The notes under the pieces: generated by a model
What the model was told of the DNA's origin: nothing
What the model saw: only the letters and a program-made list of their open reading frames with translations
The model's database searches: none
Assembly: GCA_003167215.1 (NCBI GenBank)
Contig: PMTV01000043.1
Coordinates: 47,821-111,820 of the forward strand
Reading direction: 5' to 3'
Length of the DNA: 64,000 nucleotides
Origin: Acidobacteriota bacterium
GTDB taxonomy: Bacteria; Acidobacteriota; Terriglobia; Acidiferrales; UBA7541
Program-made: the position numbers and the translations under genes
Part shown: in pieces, positions 38,960 to 48,707 of the stretch
Layout of the letters: each line of letters begins with the position of its first letter
Position numbering within the stretch: position 1 is the first letter of the stretch

Positions 38960-39826
38960 ATGAAACAACTCATCCTGAACGCAGACGATTTCGGAATGAC
39001 GCGAGGCGTAAACGAAGGAATCATTCGCGCCCATCGCGACGGCGTCCTCACCAGCGCCACCTTAATGGCCAACGGCGCGGAATTCGATGATGCCGTGTCG
39101 CGCGCCAAATCAAATCCAAAATTGGGAGTTGGATGTCACTTAGTGCTGGTCGGGGGTCCGGCGATCGCTCCGCGAGAGAAAATCTCTTCTTTGGCGGACG
39201 CGAACGGAAATCTGCCGGAGTCTTTGGCGGGACTAGTAGCGAGATTGAGCTCCGGATTCATTCGGATGAAGGCCATCGAGCGGGAATTGCGCGCTCAAAT
39301 CGAAAAAATCCGCTCTGCGGGAATCGAACCGACCCATCTCGACACGCACAAGCACACTCACGCGCATCCCAAAGTGATGGAGGCCGTCGGTCGTGTGGCC
39401 AAGGAACTTGGAATCACGCGGATACGCAAGCCCATGGAGAATCTTCGAGATTCCTGGGAGACGACTCGCCATGAAAGTTCGGGCCGCACCAAGGAGTTGA
39501 TCGCTGCCGCGGCAGCTCGCGCCGTCACGCCATGGTTTCAGACCATCGCACGCAAATATGGTTTGCGTTCTCCCGACCATTTTCTAGGGTTGGCAATGAC
39601 GGGGGGACTGGGCCCCGCTGCTCTCCGTCGCATGATTGACACACTTTCCGACGGCAGTACCGAGATTATGCTTCATCCAGGCATTTGCGATACCGACTTG
39701 GCGAACTCCGGCTCCCGGCTCCAGGACCAACGAGAAACCGAATTGCAGGGGTTGCTCGATCCCGGTGTTAGAAGTGCACTAACCGAAAGGGACATTCGCC
39801 TAATTAGCTATCGGGAGTTACACTAG
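38960..39826 (+). CDS. ChbG/HpnK-family carbohydrate deacetylase
   Basis: 288 residues of the YdjC-like fold: metal-binding start LILNADDFGMTRGVNEGII, LGVGCHLVLVGG, and HLDTHKHTHAHPKVMEAVG with the conserved histidines, then EIMLHPGICD. HpnK members deacetylate N-acetylglucosamine on hopanoid lipids; ChbG acts on chitobiose. The GT2 gene four bases downstream supports a lipid- or surface-glycan role over chitobiose use (inference). Confidence 0.88.
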   Translation: MKQLILNADDFGMTRGVNEGIIRAHRDGVLTSATLMANGAEFDDAVSRAKSNPKLGVGCHLVLVGGPAIAPREKISSLADANGNLPESLAGLVARLSSGFIRMKAIERELRAQIEKIRSAGIEPTHLDTHKHTHAHPKVMEAVGRVAKELGITRIRKPMENLRDSWETTRHESSGRTKELIAAAAARAVTPWFQTIARKYGLRSPDHFLGLAMTGGLGPAALRRMIDTLSDGSTEIMLHPGICDTDLANSGSRLQDQRETELQGLLDPGVRSALTERDIRLISYRELH

Positions 39827-39830
39827 CAAA

Positions 39831-40871
39831 ATGCCGGCGAGCCAAGGCGTGCCACCTCGATACTCGATCGTCGTCCCTTTTCACGACGAGCAGGATAGCG
39901 TCCGTGAGCTGCATCAGCGGCTAAGCGAAGTAATGACTGGACGCTATGATCCGGTTGAATTTGTGTATGTGGACGACCAAAGCTCGGACGCCACGCCGCA
40001 AATCCTCGCAGCCATTGCCGAGGAAGACCCGCGCGTGGCCGTCCTTCGGCTAAAACGGAACTACGGGCAAACGACCGCGCTGGCGGCAGGGTTCGACTTC
40101 GCTTCCGGTGACATCATCGTTTCGATGGACGGCGACCTGCAGCACGACCCCGCCGACATCCCCACTCTGCTCGACGCCCTCGAAGCCACTCATTGCGACA
40201 TCGTCAGCGGCTGGCGCCAGAAGCGGGTGGACAATTTCATGATGCGCCGCCTGCCCTCGCGAATCGCCAACTGGATGATGAGCAAGCTTTCCGGCGTGGA
40301 CATCCACGATTTTGGAACCACGTTCAAAGTCTATCGTCGCGAGATTATTAAGGACATTCCACTTTATGGCGAGATGCACCGGTTTATTCCTGCGCTAGCG
40401 GCCTGGAACGGGGCCAAAATCGTGGAAGTGCCGATCCGAAATATCGTGCGTCCCGGAGGCAAGTCGCATTACGGAATTTCGCGGACCTTACGCGTTTTCT
40501 TTGACATCATAACCATCCGTTTTCTAATGCGGTACATGACGCGGCCTCTGCACTTTTTCGGTCCTCCAGGCCTGCTGGGAATGTTCTTGGGCGCGGCAAT
40601 TCTGGTGGTCCTCCTCGTTCAGAAGATCTTCTGGGACGTCTCAATCTTCGTTCAGCACGGACCTCTTCTCGTTTTGGGGATGATGTTATGTCTATTCGGG
40701 GTTCAACTGCTTGCCGTCGGGCTGGTGGGTGAGTTGCTCATGCGCACGCACTTCGAATCCGGGGAGAACCCGGTTTATCGCCTGGAGCGCGTCTTCGGGG
40801 CATCGCGCGCGTCCGAAGCACCCGCCCACGCGGATAAAAATGCGCTTGCGGCCAAGCCGGTGAGTCGTTAG
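39831..40871 (+). CDS. GT2 glycosyltransferase with C-terminal TM pair
   Basis: 346 residues. The GT-A domain (about 8-230) has YVDDQSSDATPQIL, the DxD region VSMDGDLQHDPADIPTLLD and the RPGGKSHYG segment of polyprenyl-phosphate sugar transferases (GtrB/ArnC/DPM1). Two hydrophobic helices follow at about 245-300. It probably transfers a sugar to a lipid carrier on the inner face of the membrane. It is in operon with the deacetylase gene just upstream. Confidence 0.9.
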   Translation: MPASQGVPPRYSIVVPFHDEQDSVRELHQRLSEVMTGRYDPVEFVYVDDQSSDATPQILAAIAEEDPRVAVLRLKRNYGQTTALAAGFDFASGDIIVSMDGDLQHDPADIPTLLDALEATHCDIVSGWRQKRVDNFMMRRLPSRIANWMMSKLSGVDIHDFGTTFKVYRREIIKDIPLYGEMHRFIPALAAWNGAKIVEVPIRNIVRPGGKSHYGISRTLRVFFDIITIRFLMRYMTRPLHFFGPPGLLGMFLGAAILVVLLVQKIFWDVSIFVQHGPLLVLGMMLCLFGVQLLAVGLVGELLMRTHFESGENPVYRLERVFGASRASEAPAHADKNALAAKPVSR

Positions 40872-40925
40872 AGTACGGCCTATATGCCGGGCCATGGCAT
40901 AAAAATTCCAGTAAGGGAAAATCCT

Positions 40926-41714
40926 ATGCGCAAAGTCGTCTTCCTAAGTTCTGCGGTGCTCGTTGTGGCCGCTTTGGTTTTCGCTGGTGGCGATCCTTGG
41001 AAATCAAAACCTTATCAGCAGTGGGACGCGAAGGACGTCCAGAGAGTACTTGAAGATTCTCCGTGGTCAAAAGTAATCCAGGTCGAGGCTACTTGGAAGA
41101 CCGGCAAGGACAATTCAGGCAACGATGCGAGCGGGCCAGCGGTTGCCACAAACCAGCAGGCCCCTGCGGGTGGAGGCGGAGGAAACGGAAAGGCAATGGG
41201 CGGATCGGCGCCTGGTGCGGTCAGCACTCCTGTCGCCGGAGCCGGAGATTCCGGAAACTCATCCGGATCAGCATCATTTCTTATACGCTGGGTGTCATCC
41301 AAAACGGTCGAGAAGGCCGTGTACCGCAAAGCGGAACTGGCCGGGCAGATGAAACCGGAAGACGCCGAAAAGGAGCTGGCAAAGCAGCTTGATGTTTATG
41401 AACTCGTCGTCTTTGGGCCGGACATGAAACCGTTCCAATCGGCGGATGAGGATATGCTCAAGACCGACGGCTATTTAATCGAAAAGAAAACGAAGCAGAA
41501 AATTTCGCCAATGAAAGTTGAAATTACCCGGGCGCAGGATGGAACAAAAGTACAAGCCGTCGGGTTCATTTTCCTAAGGAAGGCGGCCAATGGAGAGCCA
41601 ACCATCGCGGACGACGAAAAGAGCGTCGATTTTATTTGTTCCGTGAACGGCGCAAAAATTCACACGACCTTCGACATTTCAAAGATGCAAGATACGCAGG
41701 GACGCGATCTCTGA
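40926..41714 (+). CDS. Exported protein with W-rich N-terminal motif
   Basis: 262 residues. The signal peptide (VVFLSSAVLVVAALVFAGG) is followed by DPWKSKPYQQWDAKDVQRVL and SPWSK, a pattern I recall in acidobacterial exported proteins of the GWxTD-like group. A low-complexity Gly/Pro/Ala segment (about 70-110) precedes a conserved beta-rich half. ATG 40926 is chosen for the AAGGGA site and signal peptide over an ATG 14 codons upstream. Function unknown. Confidence 0.75.
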   Translation: MRKVVFLSSAVLVVAALVFAGGDPWKSKPYQQWDAKDVQRVLEDSPWSKVIQVEATWKTGKDNSGNDASGPAVATNQQAPAGGGGGNGKAMGGSAPGAVSTPVAGAGDSGNSSGSASFLIRWVSSKTVEKAVYRKAELAGQMKPEDAEKELAKQLDVYELVVFGPDMKPFQSADEDMLKTDGYLIEKKTKQKISPMKVEITRAQDGTKVQAVGFIFLRKAANGEPTIADDEKSVDFICSVNGAKIHTTFDISKMQDTQGRDL

Positions 41715-41754
41715 GCAAAATGAGAATATAATCTCAACCCTTCGAGGAGATTTC

Positions 41755-42417
41755 ATGAAAATTTCTTGGCGTCACGCGGTGACCGCAATGCTGCTTGCTG
41801 TGGTGGCAACGGCTGCCAGTGCCCAAATGGGGCACTTTTCGGCCCCGCACGTCAGTGGGTTTTGGAATCCCGTCGTTGGAGAAGGTGCGGAATACGAAAT
41901 GCAATCAGCAAACGGTGATAAGACCGATATGCAAATTGCTGTCGTTGGCAAAGAGTCGGTCGATGGGAAAGATGCATATTGGTATGAGACGTCTTTTAAT
42001 CGCGGAAGCGGTCAGATGATCATGAAGCAGTTGATGGTGCTGAATGGTCCCGATACTCAAATCTCGCGCATGATCATGCAAATGCCTGGCCGTCCGCCGA
42101 TGGAGATGCCCACGCAAATGATGCATCAGGATCGCGCGCCGCAAACCGCCGACGTTCGAACCGGCGGGGAGGATTTGGGAAGCGAAACCATTACCGTGCC
42201 GGCCGGCACTTTCACCTGCCAGCACTACCGTGCGAAGAGCGGGGGCGAAGTTTGGGTTTCGCAAAAGGTTTCTCCGTACGGGCTGGTGAAATCAAAGTCG
42301 AATGACTCGTCCATGGAGTTGATCAAGGTAATCAGCGGGGCGAAGGACCAGATTACGGGCACGCCGCAGCCGTTTAATCCTCAGATGATGATGCAACAGC
42401 AGCAACAGCCCCAGTAA
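41755..42417 (+). CDS. Exported protein with Met/Gln-rich tail
   Basis: 220 residues with a signal peptide (AMLLAVVATAASAQ) and a strong GAGGAG site. The mature protein has EYEMQSANGDKTDMQIAVVG, VPAGTFTCQHYRAKSGGEVW and WVSQKVSPYGLVKSKS. This resembles the exported DUF4412-like proteins that bear one cysteine after the phrase VPAGTFxC. The tail is rich in methionine and glutamine. It may be co-transcribed with the previous exported protein and ends before a clear terminator. Function unknown. Confidence 0.78.
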   Translation: MKISWRHAVTAMLLAVVATAASAQMGHFSAPHVSGFWNPVVGEGAEYEMQSANGDKTDMQIAVVGKESVDGKDAYWYETSFNRGSGQMIMKQLMVLNGPDTQISRMIMQMPGRPPMEMPTQMMHQDRAPQTADVRTGGEDLGSETITVPAGTFTCQHYRAKSGGEVWVSQKVSPYGLVKSKSNDSSMELIKVISGAKDQITGTPQPFNPQMMMQQQQQPQ

Positions 42418-42455
42418 CGATGATGTCGAAGCGCTAGCTTTTTTCAGAAATTGTA

Positions 42456-42496
42456 AAGAGGCGTCCCGATGCCTTCGGGACGCCTCTTAGTTTTTT
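42456..42496 (+). terminator. Rho-independent terminator
   Basis: A 14-base perfect stem (42456-42469 with 42475-42488) of the type AAGAGGCGTCCCGA, a five-base loop, and a run of six T shortly after. It ends transcription of the exported-protein genes upstream and precedes the reductase gene. Confidence 0.88.
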
Positions 42497-42538
42497 GCAG
42501 AGGTTTTCGGGGCATGCATTTCTCGGAGCTTAGCGTCC

Positions 42539-43315
42539 ATGCGCACCGCCGAAGAAAAATTCTATCGTGCACGGATTACCAGCCGCGACGAGTTCTCGCC
42601 CGGACTATGGAAGATTCATCTCGATCCCGGCGGGGAATTCCAATTTGTCGCCGGCCAGTTTGCCACTCTCGGCGTGCAGGCTACGCAAAAACTCATTGAA
42701 CGGGCTTACTCCATAGTTTCATCGCCCTACGAACGCGAGCTCGAGTTGTTCATCGAGCTTGTTCCCGCGGGCGAGTTGACCCCGCTGTTGCACGCGCTTC
42801 CGGTGGGTGCCTATATTTCCCTGCGCAAAGCTGCCAAGGGCCGCTTCACGCTGGATCTGAAGAGCGGTCACAAAAATCATCTCTTGCTCAGCACGGTTAC
42901 GGGTGTAGCTCCGTATATCTCTTACATGCGCACGCTTTACAAAGATTGGAGCGATAACCGTTTTCCCAACGACATTCATCTTTACTTGATTAACGCGGCA
43001 AGCCGCTCCTGGGAATTTGGGTATCACGAAGAACTTGAGCTGTTGGCTTCAAAAGTACCGTGGCTCACTTATATTCCAACCGTAAGCCGTCCGTACGAAG
43101 ACACCCAATGGCGCGGCGAGATAGGCCGAGTGGAAGACCTCATCCGCAAGTACAAGGACCAGTGGAAACTGGCGGGTTCGGACACAACAGGTTATCTCTG
43201 CGGTAATCCGCAAATGATAGAACTCGGGAAGGGCATTTTGTTCCGCTGCGGATTTGCGAAAGAGTCGCTGAAAGAGGAAGTGTATTGGATTCCACCGAAG
43301 ACTCTCCGCCGCTAA
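42539..43315 (+). CDS. fpr: Ferredoxin/flavodoxin-NADP+ reductase
   Basis: 258 residues of the plant-type FNR superfamily, Fpr size. The FAD-binding motif is ERAYSIVSSPYEREL, the second FAD segment YISLRKAAKGRFTLDL, and the NADP region LLLSTVTGVAPYISYMRTLY, with GYLCGNPQMIELGKGILF near the end. It reduces ferredoxin or flavodoxin with NADPH or the reverse. The only gene on the plus strand between the terminator and glgB. Confidence 0.9.
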   Translation: MRTAEEKFYRARITSRDEFSPGLWKIHLDPGGEFQFVAGQFATLGVQATQKLIERAYSIVSSPYERELELFIELVPAGELTPLLHALPVGAYISLRKAAKGRFTLDLKSGHKNHLLLSTVTGVAPYISYMRTLYKDWSDNRFPNDIHLYLINAASRSWEFGYHEELELLASKVPWLTYIPTVSRPYEDTQWRGEIGRVEDLIRKYKDQWKLAGSDTTGYLCGNPQMIELGKGILFRCGFAKESLKEEVYWIPPKTLRR

Positions 43316-43374
43316 CGGGCGTGCAAGGGGCCTTGCTGCGCCCGCCAGTGACGGATTCCCGCTGCGGCCTCGCT

Positions 43375-43812
43375 TTAGATCGAGGGAGCCGAAGCAGCAA
43401 GCTGTTCAATAGTGCTCGAAATCGCGCGGATGGGCGTGGAGACGTGCACAGTTTCGTCTTTTTCTTCCACATCTACCACGATTGATCTACCTTCTTTCGC
43501 CACGCGCACGTGTTCGCCGGGCTCTTTCACTTCCACCAAGGTCACATCGTCACTCTCGCGCAACTGGTCCAGCGCTGCGCGAATCGTCGGCAGCCAGGGC
43601 TGAATCTGGGCGGCAGCGTGGGATAACTCTCTCCGCGGCGCAAAGCGCATGCCGATCGGCACCAGCATCGCCGGAGCGATCACGTACACGTGATGCACTT
43701 CCGGATGGCGCTCCACAACTTTCACTTCGACCATTCCGTCGCTGCAGAGCAGTCCCACGCCCGCCACCGCTGTTCCCACGATTCCCAAAGCAACTTTCCC
43801 GAGCAGGATCAC
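43375..43812 (-). CDS. Membrane-anchored protein of unknown function
   Basis: 145 residues with an N-terminal hydrophobic segment (LLGKVALGIVGTAVAGVGLL) and a predicted extracytoplasmic part. The second half (about 75-140) carries the pattern VTLVEVKEPGEHVRVAKEG then IVVDVEEKDETVHVSTP, which is also present in the next gene upstream, so both share a domain. I cannot name the family. Confidence 0.7.
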   Translation of the reverse strand: MILLGKVALGIVGTAVAGVGLLCSDGMVEVKVVERHPEVHHVYVIAPAMLVPIGMRFAPRRELSHAAAQIQPWLPTIRAALDQLRESDDVTLVEVKEPGEHVRVAKEGRSIVVDVEEKDETVHVSTPIRAISSTIEQLAASAPSI

Positions 43813-43840
43813 AAATCACCTCCGCCAGAATCTTGTCCGC

Positions 43841-44410
43841 TTACTCTGAACCGTTTTTCGAGTCAACCCAGATGCGCACGTGTTGCGAAGCGTCCTCCAC
43901 AGTAATCAGGAGCGCATCGCCGGCATCGCTCAGCGCCCGAATCGCCGCAGAAACATCAAGCTCGTTATCCTTGGCAGTGGAAAGCAGCGCATCGACCACC
44001 TTCATCGGAACCGTGACGTCTACCTTTTCACCTTTCGCTCCGTCGCGAACGTGAATCACGATATTTCCATTCGATTTTGCTACCCGCACGTCTTGATCCT
44101 TTTCCTTCACCGTCACGAACTCATTGTCCGGAGCCGTACGCACCGCGTCCAGGAGCGCGCGAATATCCACGTCGTTCATTTCCGCGGACCCGATGCTCAC
44201 ATGCCCGTTGTGCAAATTACCTTTGTTCACAGTCGGAAGAATCTTTTCGGCCATCGAGAGCGGCACATTCACGTTCACACTTTCGCCCTTCGTCGCGTCC
44301 TCCACCCTCACGTGCAGGTATCGCTCACCCGGCCCGGCCAGAGCTGCCGGAGCGGTTGCCACTGCTGACAGAACGCAGAACATCACGATCCCGCATAGTT
44401 GTTTTCTCAT
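43841..44410 (-). CDS. Exported protein with internal repeat
   Basis: 189 residues. The signal peptide (GIVMFCVLSAVATAPAALA) is followed by two similar units: LHVRVEDATKGESVNVNVP with IRALLDAVRTAPDNEF, and IVIHVRDGAKGEKVDVTVP with AIRALSDAGDALLI. Each looks like a small alpha-beta module. ATG 44410 is chosen for GGGAGG upstream; the frame reads open to 44617 but that part is unlike a protein. It is in the same operon as the shorter relative downstream. Confidence 0.78.
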   Translation of the reverse strand: MRKQLCGIVMFCVLSAVATAPAALAGPGERYLHVRVEDATKGESVNVNVPLSMAEKILPTVNKGNLHNGHVSIGSAEMNDVDIRALLDAVRTAPDNEFVTVKEKDQDVRVAKSNGNIVIHVRDGAKGEKVDVTVPMKVVDALLSTAKDNELDVSAAIRALSDAGDALLITVEDASQHVRIWVDSKNGSE

Positions 44411-44538
44411 TTTTGGGAAGCCTCCCATTCTCTTCCTGGTCATATGTACGGAGTGGCCCCTGCAAATGTTCCGTGATTTTTCCGCGAGGTTGGATTGGCA
44501 GACTACGGCGGGGTTTGGGGCGCAGCCGTCCGACGGCA

Positions 44539-46815
44539 TTACTTGCGTTGAAGTTTGAAATAAACAGCGGCCAGCGGTGGGACGCGAATCTTCAAAGAAT
44601 AAGCACGGCCATTCCACGGCACCGGCTCCGCGGACACTCCGCCGGAATTCCCGTTGTCGCTGCCTTCGTAGTACGCCGAATCGGTGTTCAGGATCTCGCC
44701 GTAGAAACCTGCTTCAGGCACGCCCACGCGATAATTCTCGCGCACCACAGGCGTAAAATTGCACACCACAACAACAAAGTTGTGCGAATCTCGCGCGCGC
44801 CGCACAAACGAAAGAATGCTCGCTGCGCCATCATTGGCCTCAATCCATTCAAAGCCGGGCCATTCGAAATCAACTTCATGAAGCGCCGCCTCGTTGGTGT
44901 GAAGATAGTTTAAATCTGTAACCAGCCGCTGGACTCCGCGGTGCGGCGGCGATTCTTGCAGCCGCCAATCGATCGCCTCGGTCTCAGACCATTCATTTCG
45001 CTGCGCCAGCTCGCATCCCATGAACAAAAGCTTCTTTCCCGGATGCGCGTACATATAGCCGTAGAGCAGCCGTAAATTTGCAAATTTCTGCCAATCGTCG
45101 CCCGGCATTTTTCCCAGCAACGAGCGTTTGCCGTGCACCACTTCGTCGTGCGAAAGCGGCAGAACGAAATTTTCGTTGAACGCGTAGATCATCGAAAAAG
45201 TGAGCTCGTTGTGATGGAACTGCCGGTGAATCGGGTCGTTCTCAAAATAACGCAGCGTGTCATTCATCCAGCCCATGTTCCATTTCAGATCGAAGCCCAG
45301 CCCGCCGTCATACGTGGGGCGCGATACCGCGGGCCAGGAGGTGGATTCTTCCGCAACCATCAGCGCTCCGGCGTGCCGCTTGTGCACGACCTCGTTGAGC
45401 CGCTTGATGAAATCAATGGCTTCCAGATTCTCGCGCCCACCGTATGGGTTCGGTATCCACTCGCCCGGCTTGCGCGAATAATCCAGATACAGCATCGAGG
45501 CCACCGCGTCCACTCGCAGCCCGTCGATGTGATACTTGTCCAGCCAGAATAGCCCGTTCGAGATCAAATAATTTTGCACTTCGTTGCGCCCGTAATTGAA
45601 AACCAGCGTGCCCCAGTCCGGATGGGCTCCGCGCCGCGGGTCGGCGTGCTCGTAAAGGTGGGTGCCGTCAAAAAAGCTGAGCCCGTGCGCATCCCGCGGA
45701 AAATGCGCCGGCGTCCAATCCAAAAAGACGCCGATTCCTTCGCGGTGGCAGCAATCAACAAAATACATAAAATCCGCCGGCGAGCCGTAGCGGCGTGTCA
45801 CCGCGTAATAGCCGACCGTTTGATAGCCCCACGAACCATCAAACGGATGCTCCATGATCGGCATCAGCTCGATGTGCGTGTAGCCCAGCCGCTTCACGTA
45901 GGGAATCAATTCCTCCGCCAGCTCGCGATAAGTGAGCCAGCGATTTCCTTCCGAAGTTTTCCGCTGCCAAGATCCCGCGTGCAGTTCGTACACGGTCAAC
46001 GGCGAATGCAGCCAGTCTCGCGCTGCGCGAGCTTTCATCCACGCCGCATCGTTCCATTCATAGTTCTCGATATTGCAAACCACTGACGCGCTTTTTGGCC
46101 GCAACTCTGCCGCAAATCCATATGGGTCGGCTTTCAGCCGCACAAAATTTCCAAAGCGCGAGCGTATCTCAAACTTATAGAGCGCGCCTTCGCCAAGTCC
46201 TGGAACGAAAATCTCCCAAATGCCGCTCACGCCGCGGTTTCGCATGGTGTGAACGCGCCCGTCCCAAAAATTGAAATCGCCCACGACACTCACGCGTTGC
46301 GCGTTCGGCGCCCACACTCCGAAATGTACGCCACGCACTCCGTCGATTTTCCGCACATGCGCGCCCTGCTTTTCGTACTTCAGGTAGTGGGTGCCTTCGC
46401 CTGAAAGATACAGGTCGTAGTCGGTAAGCAGAGGAGGGAACGCGTAGGGATCGTAATCCTCCCACGTATTGCCATCCGCGAATCGAAATCGCAAACGATA
46501 CGCATTCGGCGCCAACGCTTCACCGTCGCGCAAAGCGGGGTTGCCGGGAGCCGACACCGACTCAAACACGCCGTCTGAATGAATCTGCGTCATCGGCTGC
46601 GGAACCGCATTTCCGCGCCACACTAAGCTAGCTTCGACCGCGCCAGGCCGGAACCCGCGAACCACGAGCACGCGTTTCCCGTCGCGCTCGATCCAGTGGG
46701 GACCCAGAATCAACGACGCATCTGAATTCTCGCCGCGCACGATCCGCTCAATCTCATCGCGCAAGCTCGCGCCGGCAGCCTTCACTTCGCCCGCTTGTTT
46801 GTTTTTTTCTTCCAT
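44539..46815 (-). CDS. glgB: 1,4-alpha-glucan branching enzyme
   Basis: 758 residues. An N-terminal CBM48 region ([17 protein letters not shown]) leads into a GH13 barrel. Catalytic segments: [19 protein letters not shown], the nucleophile in [19 protein letters not shown], the acid/base glutamate in [13 protein letters not shown], and [20 protein letters not shown]. It makes the alpha-1,6 branches of glycogen. No glgA, glgC or glgX nearby; the phosphohexomutase at 34.9 kb could supply glucose 1-phosphate. Confidence 0.96.
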   Translation of the reverse strand: MEEKNKQAGEVKAAGASLRDEIERIVRGENSDASLILGPHWIERDGKRVLVVRGFRPGAVEASLVWRGNAVPQPMTQIHSDGVFESVSAPGNPALRDGEALAPNAYRLRFRFADGNTWEDYDPYAFPPLLTDYDLYLSGEGTHYLKYEKQGAHVRKIDGVRGVHFGVWAPNAQRVSVVGDFNFWDGRVHTMRNRGVSGIWEIFVPGLGEGALYKFEIRSRFGNFVRLKADPYGFAAELRPKSASVVCNIENYEWNDAAWMKARAARDWLHSPLTVYELHAGSWQRKTSEGNRWLTYRELAEELIPYVKRLGYTHIELMPIMEHPFDGSWGYQTVGYYAVTRRYGSPADFMYFVDCCHREGIGVFLDWTPAHFPRDAHGLSFFDGTHLYEHADPRRGAHPDWGTLVFNYGRNEVQNYLISNGLFWLDKYHIDGLRVDAVASMLYLDYSRKPGEWIPNPYGGRENLEAIDFIKRLNEVVHKRHAGALMVAEESTSWPAVSRPTYDGGLGFDLKWNMGWMNDTLRYFENDPIHRQFHHNELTFSMIYAFNENFVLPLSHDEVVHGKRSLLGKMPGDDWQKFANLRLLYGYMYAHPGKKLLFMGCELAQRNEWSETEAIDWRLQESPPHRGVQRLVTDLNYLHTNEAALHEVDFEWPGFEWIEANDGAASILSFVRRARDSHNFVVVVCNFTPVVRENYRVGVPEAGFYGEILNTDSAYYEGSDNGNSGGVSAEPVPWNGRAYSLKIRVPPLAAVYFKLQRK

Positions 46816-46909
46816 GCAGTCGCGAACCCGCTTTACAACGTCGAGTCACCATCTTACCGGAGCGCACGCGCCTCGCCAAACCTCGCGCCGCGCGTTATCA
46901 GAAGCGAGG

Positions 46910-47384
46910 TCACCACTGCTGTGCCGTCAGCGCGCCGAGAGCAATCAATATCGCGATCGTCACAACGTCAAAGATCATATGCAGCGTATTCGGCGTGATG
47001 CCATTGCGCCCGTGCAGGAGGGAGTGCGTCGTTCCGTACATCACTTTATAGCGCGCGGCGAGTTCCGGATCCGGCCGAAAAAGATATGGAATCCACCACG
47101 CCTTCAACGAGCCGAGGCATGCAAGCCCGTAGGTGATCCAAAGCCACCAGAGGAGCCAGTCCGGGTAGCGTCTGCCAAAGTGGAAGGCGCTGCCGGCCAG
47201 CCCGATCGCAACCGGAGTGAAGTTGATGAATGTGATAATCAGAAGTTTGCTGCCCCGGGAACGCCGCACGAGCGCCTTTCACGTCATTGAGCCTTCCGAG
47301 AGGAATCCAATTGTGCAACGCCACGAACAAAATGACGAAACATTGAAGCGCAACCAATGCGCCCTGGGTGATGGTATTCATCAC
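46910..47384 (-). pseudogene. Frameshifted small membrane protein
   Basis: Two overlapping frames make one protein. From ATG 47384 the frame reads MMNTITQGALVALQCFVIL and stays membrane-like to about 47257. The adjacent frame continues SKLLIITFINFTPVAIGLAG to the stop at 46910 with two or three more hydrophobic segments. The switch falls at a four-base C run (47253-47256; G on the coding strand), and removing one base restores a protein of about 157 residues. It is either a recent mutation or a sequencing error. Family unknown. Confidence 0.65.
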
Positions 47385-47563
47385 CGCAGATTATACGGCA
47401 CCCCCTGTTCCTCAGCCTCTGTAAGGCTGCATCTTCGCGCGAAGTCCCGAGAAACGCGCTCGTCGGATCTGATCCACAGGCGCTGGACTTGTCCCAAATT
47501 CCTAGGTACGCTACCGGGCACCCGGGGCGCACAGCGGGGACAATCCACCGAAGGAGTTCGATC

Positions 47564-48103
47564 ATGAGAAACATTTCTCGCTCCATACTCTTCCTCGTAG
47601 CGCTGGTTGTGTTCTGCGGCGCAAGCGCAACCGTAGCCCGCGCGCAAGACGCCGCCGCGAAAAAAACTAAAACTCCGAGCGAAGCCGTACTCGAAGCCTG
47701 GAACGACGTTGGCAGCCGCCTCATCACCATGGCGGAAGATTGGCCCGAAGATAAATACACATACAAGCTCACTCCCGATGTCCGCACTTTCCAGCAAGTT
47801 CTCTTGCACGTCGCCGGCTCGAACTACGATTTCTTAAACCACGTCGCCGGCTCGAAGCTGGGTGAAGCGGCAAACGATCCAGCGGTCGCCAGTTACAAAA
47901 CCAAAGCCGAGACGGTCGCGTACCTGAAGAAATCCGTCACCGACGGCGCCACGCTGATTCAAAAAGAAGGCGACGCAGGCGTCCTCAAGCATCTCGATTA
48001 CTGGATCGGCTACGTCGAGCACATGGGAGAACACTACGGCTTGCTCGTCGCCTATTACCGCGCCAACAATCAAGTGCCGCCCGAATCCCGCCCAAAGAAA
48101 TGA
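47564..48103 (+). CDS. Exported DinB-fold protein
   Basis: 179 residues from ATG 47564 with AAGGAG upstream. The signal peptide (SILFLVALVVFCGASATVA) precedes a DinB-like core: DKYTYKLTPDVRTFQQVLLH with histidine, and HLDYWIGYVEHMGEHYGLLVAYYR near the end. It is a paralog of the exported DinB protein at 1909-2532. Export is unusual for the family; catalytic role unknown. Confidence 0.82.
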   Translation: MRNISRSILFLVALVVFCGASATVARAQDAAAKKTKTPSEAVLEAWNDVGSRLITMAEDWPEDKYTYKLTPDVRTFQQVLLHVAGSNYDFLNHVAGSKLGEAANDPAVASYKTKAETVAYLKKSVTDGATLIQKEGDAGVLKHLDYWIGYVEHMGEHYGLLVAYYRANNQVPPESRPKK

Positions 48104-48160
48104 CGATCCGTTAAGGATCGTCATCCCGAGCGGTTCACGCGAGGGATCTGCTTTTGTAAT
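48100..48160. repeat. Palindrome and possible interspersed repeat remnant
   Basis: A perfect 10-5-10 inverted repeat (ATGACGATCC, GTTAA, GGATCGTCAT; 48100-48124) begins on the DinB stop codon. The sequence after it (CATCCCGAGCG ... GAGGGATCTGC) resembles, from memory, an extragenic element common in environmental bacteria. It may also act as a weak terminator, though no T-run follows. Confidence 0.45.
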
Positions 48161-48198
48161 TTGGTTTCGACGGCGCGATGAGGCTCTAAATCAAACTG

Positions 48199-48224
48199 CC
48201 TGTCCAGGCTACGGCCTGGACAGG
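48199..48224 (+). promoter_or_regulatory. Hairpin before DUF1398 gene
   Basis: An 11-4-11 perfect inverted repeat (CCTGTCCAGGC, TACG, GCCTGGACAGG) ends 18 bases before the ATG at 48243. It could control translation or be an operator site. No T-run follows, so it is not a standard terminator. Confidence 0.4.
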
Positions 48225-48242
48225 TCCCCATGGAATGAGACG

Positions 48243-48638
48243 ATGAATACGGAGGCAATGCACAGGGCGCTGGCAGGTTCGCAGGCGGGAAAGCTCACTT
48301 TTCCTGAAGTCGTGGGCATGCTCATCAGCGCCGGCGTCGAATCCTACTTCGCCGACTTGCTTCGCGGCGAGGAGACTTTTTACACCACAGATGGCGAAAC
48401 ACACCGTGAGCGGATGACGCTTCCGCCCTCGAAGATCGCCGCCGATTTCTCGCAGTCTGCGCTCGTCGCCGCCATCCGTGCCGCACAAGCCGACCAAATC
48501 CGCTACCCCGAGTTTGTAAAGCAGGCCACCGCTGCGGGAACCATCGGGTATTGGGCTTTCTTGGCCGGCAAAAAAGTAATCTACTTCGGCCGCAAGGGAG
48601 AGTTTCACGTCGAAGAGTTTCCGCGTCAGAAATCGTGA
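48243..48638 (+). CDS. DUF1398 family protein
   Basis: 131 residues of the YbcV/DUF1398 type: GKLTFPEVVGMLISAGVESYFADL, ETFYTTDGETHRER, IRYPEFVKQATAAGTIGYWAFL and KKVIYFGRKGEFHVEEFP. The family is small, cytoplasmic and of unknown function. A stable hairpin lies directly upstream of the start. It is convergent with the DHFR-like gene. Confidence 0.88.
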   Translation: MNTEAMHRALAGSQAGKLTFPEVVGMLISAGVESYFADLLRGEETFYTTDGETHRERMTLPPSKIAADFSQSALVAAIRAAQADQIRYPEFVKQATAAGTIGYWAFLAGKKVIYFGRKGEFHVEEFPRQKS

Positions 48639-48707
48639 GTTTTTTGGTCTGACGGAATTTGCGGCCCACCCATCTGCAAAGGGCCAAAGTGCGCGGGGGC
48701 TACCCGC

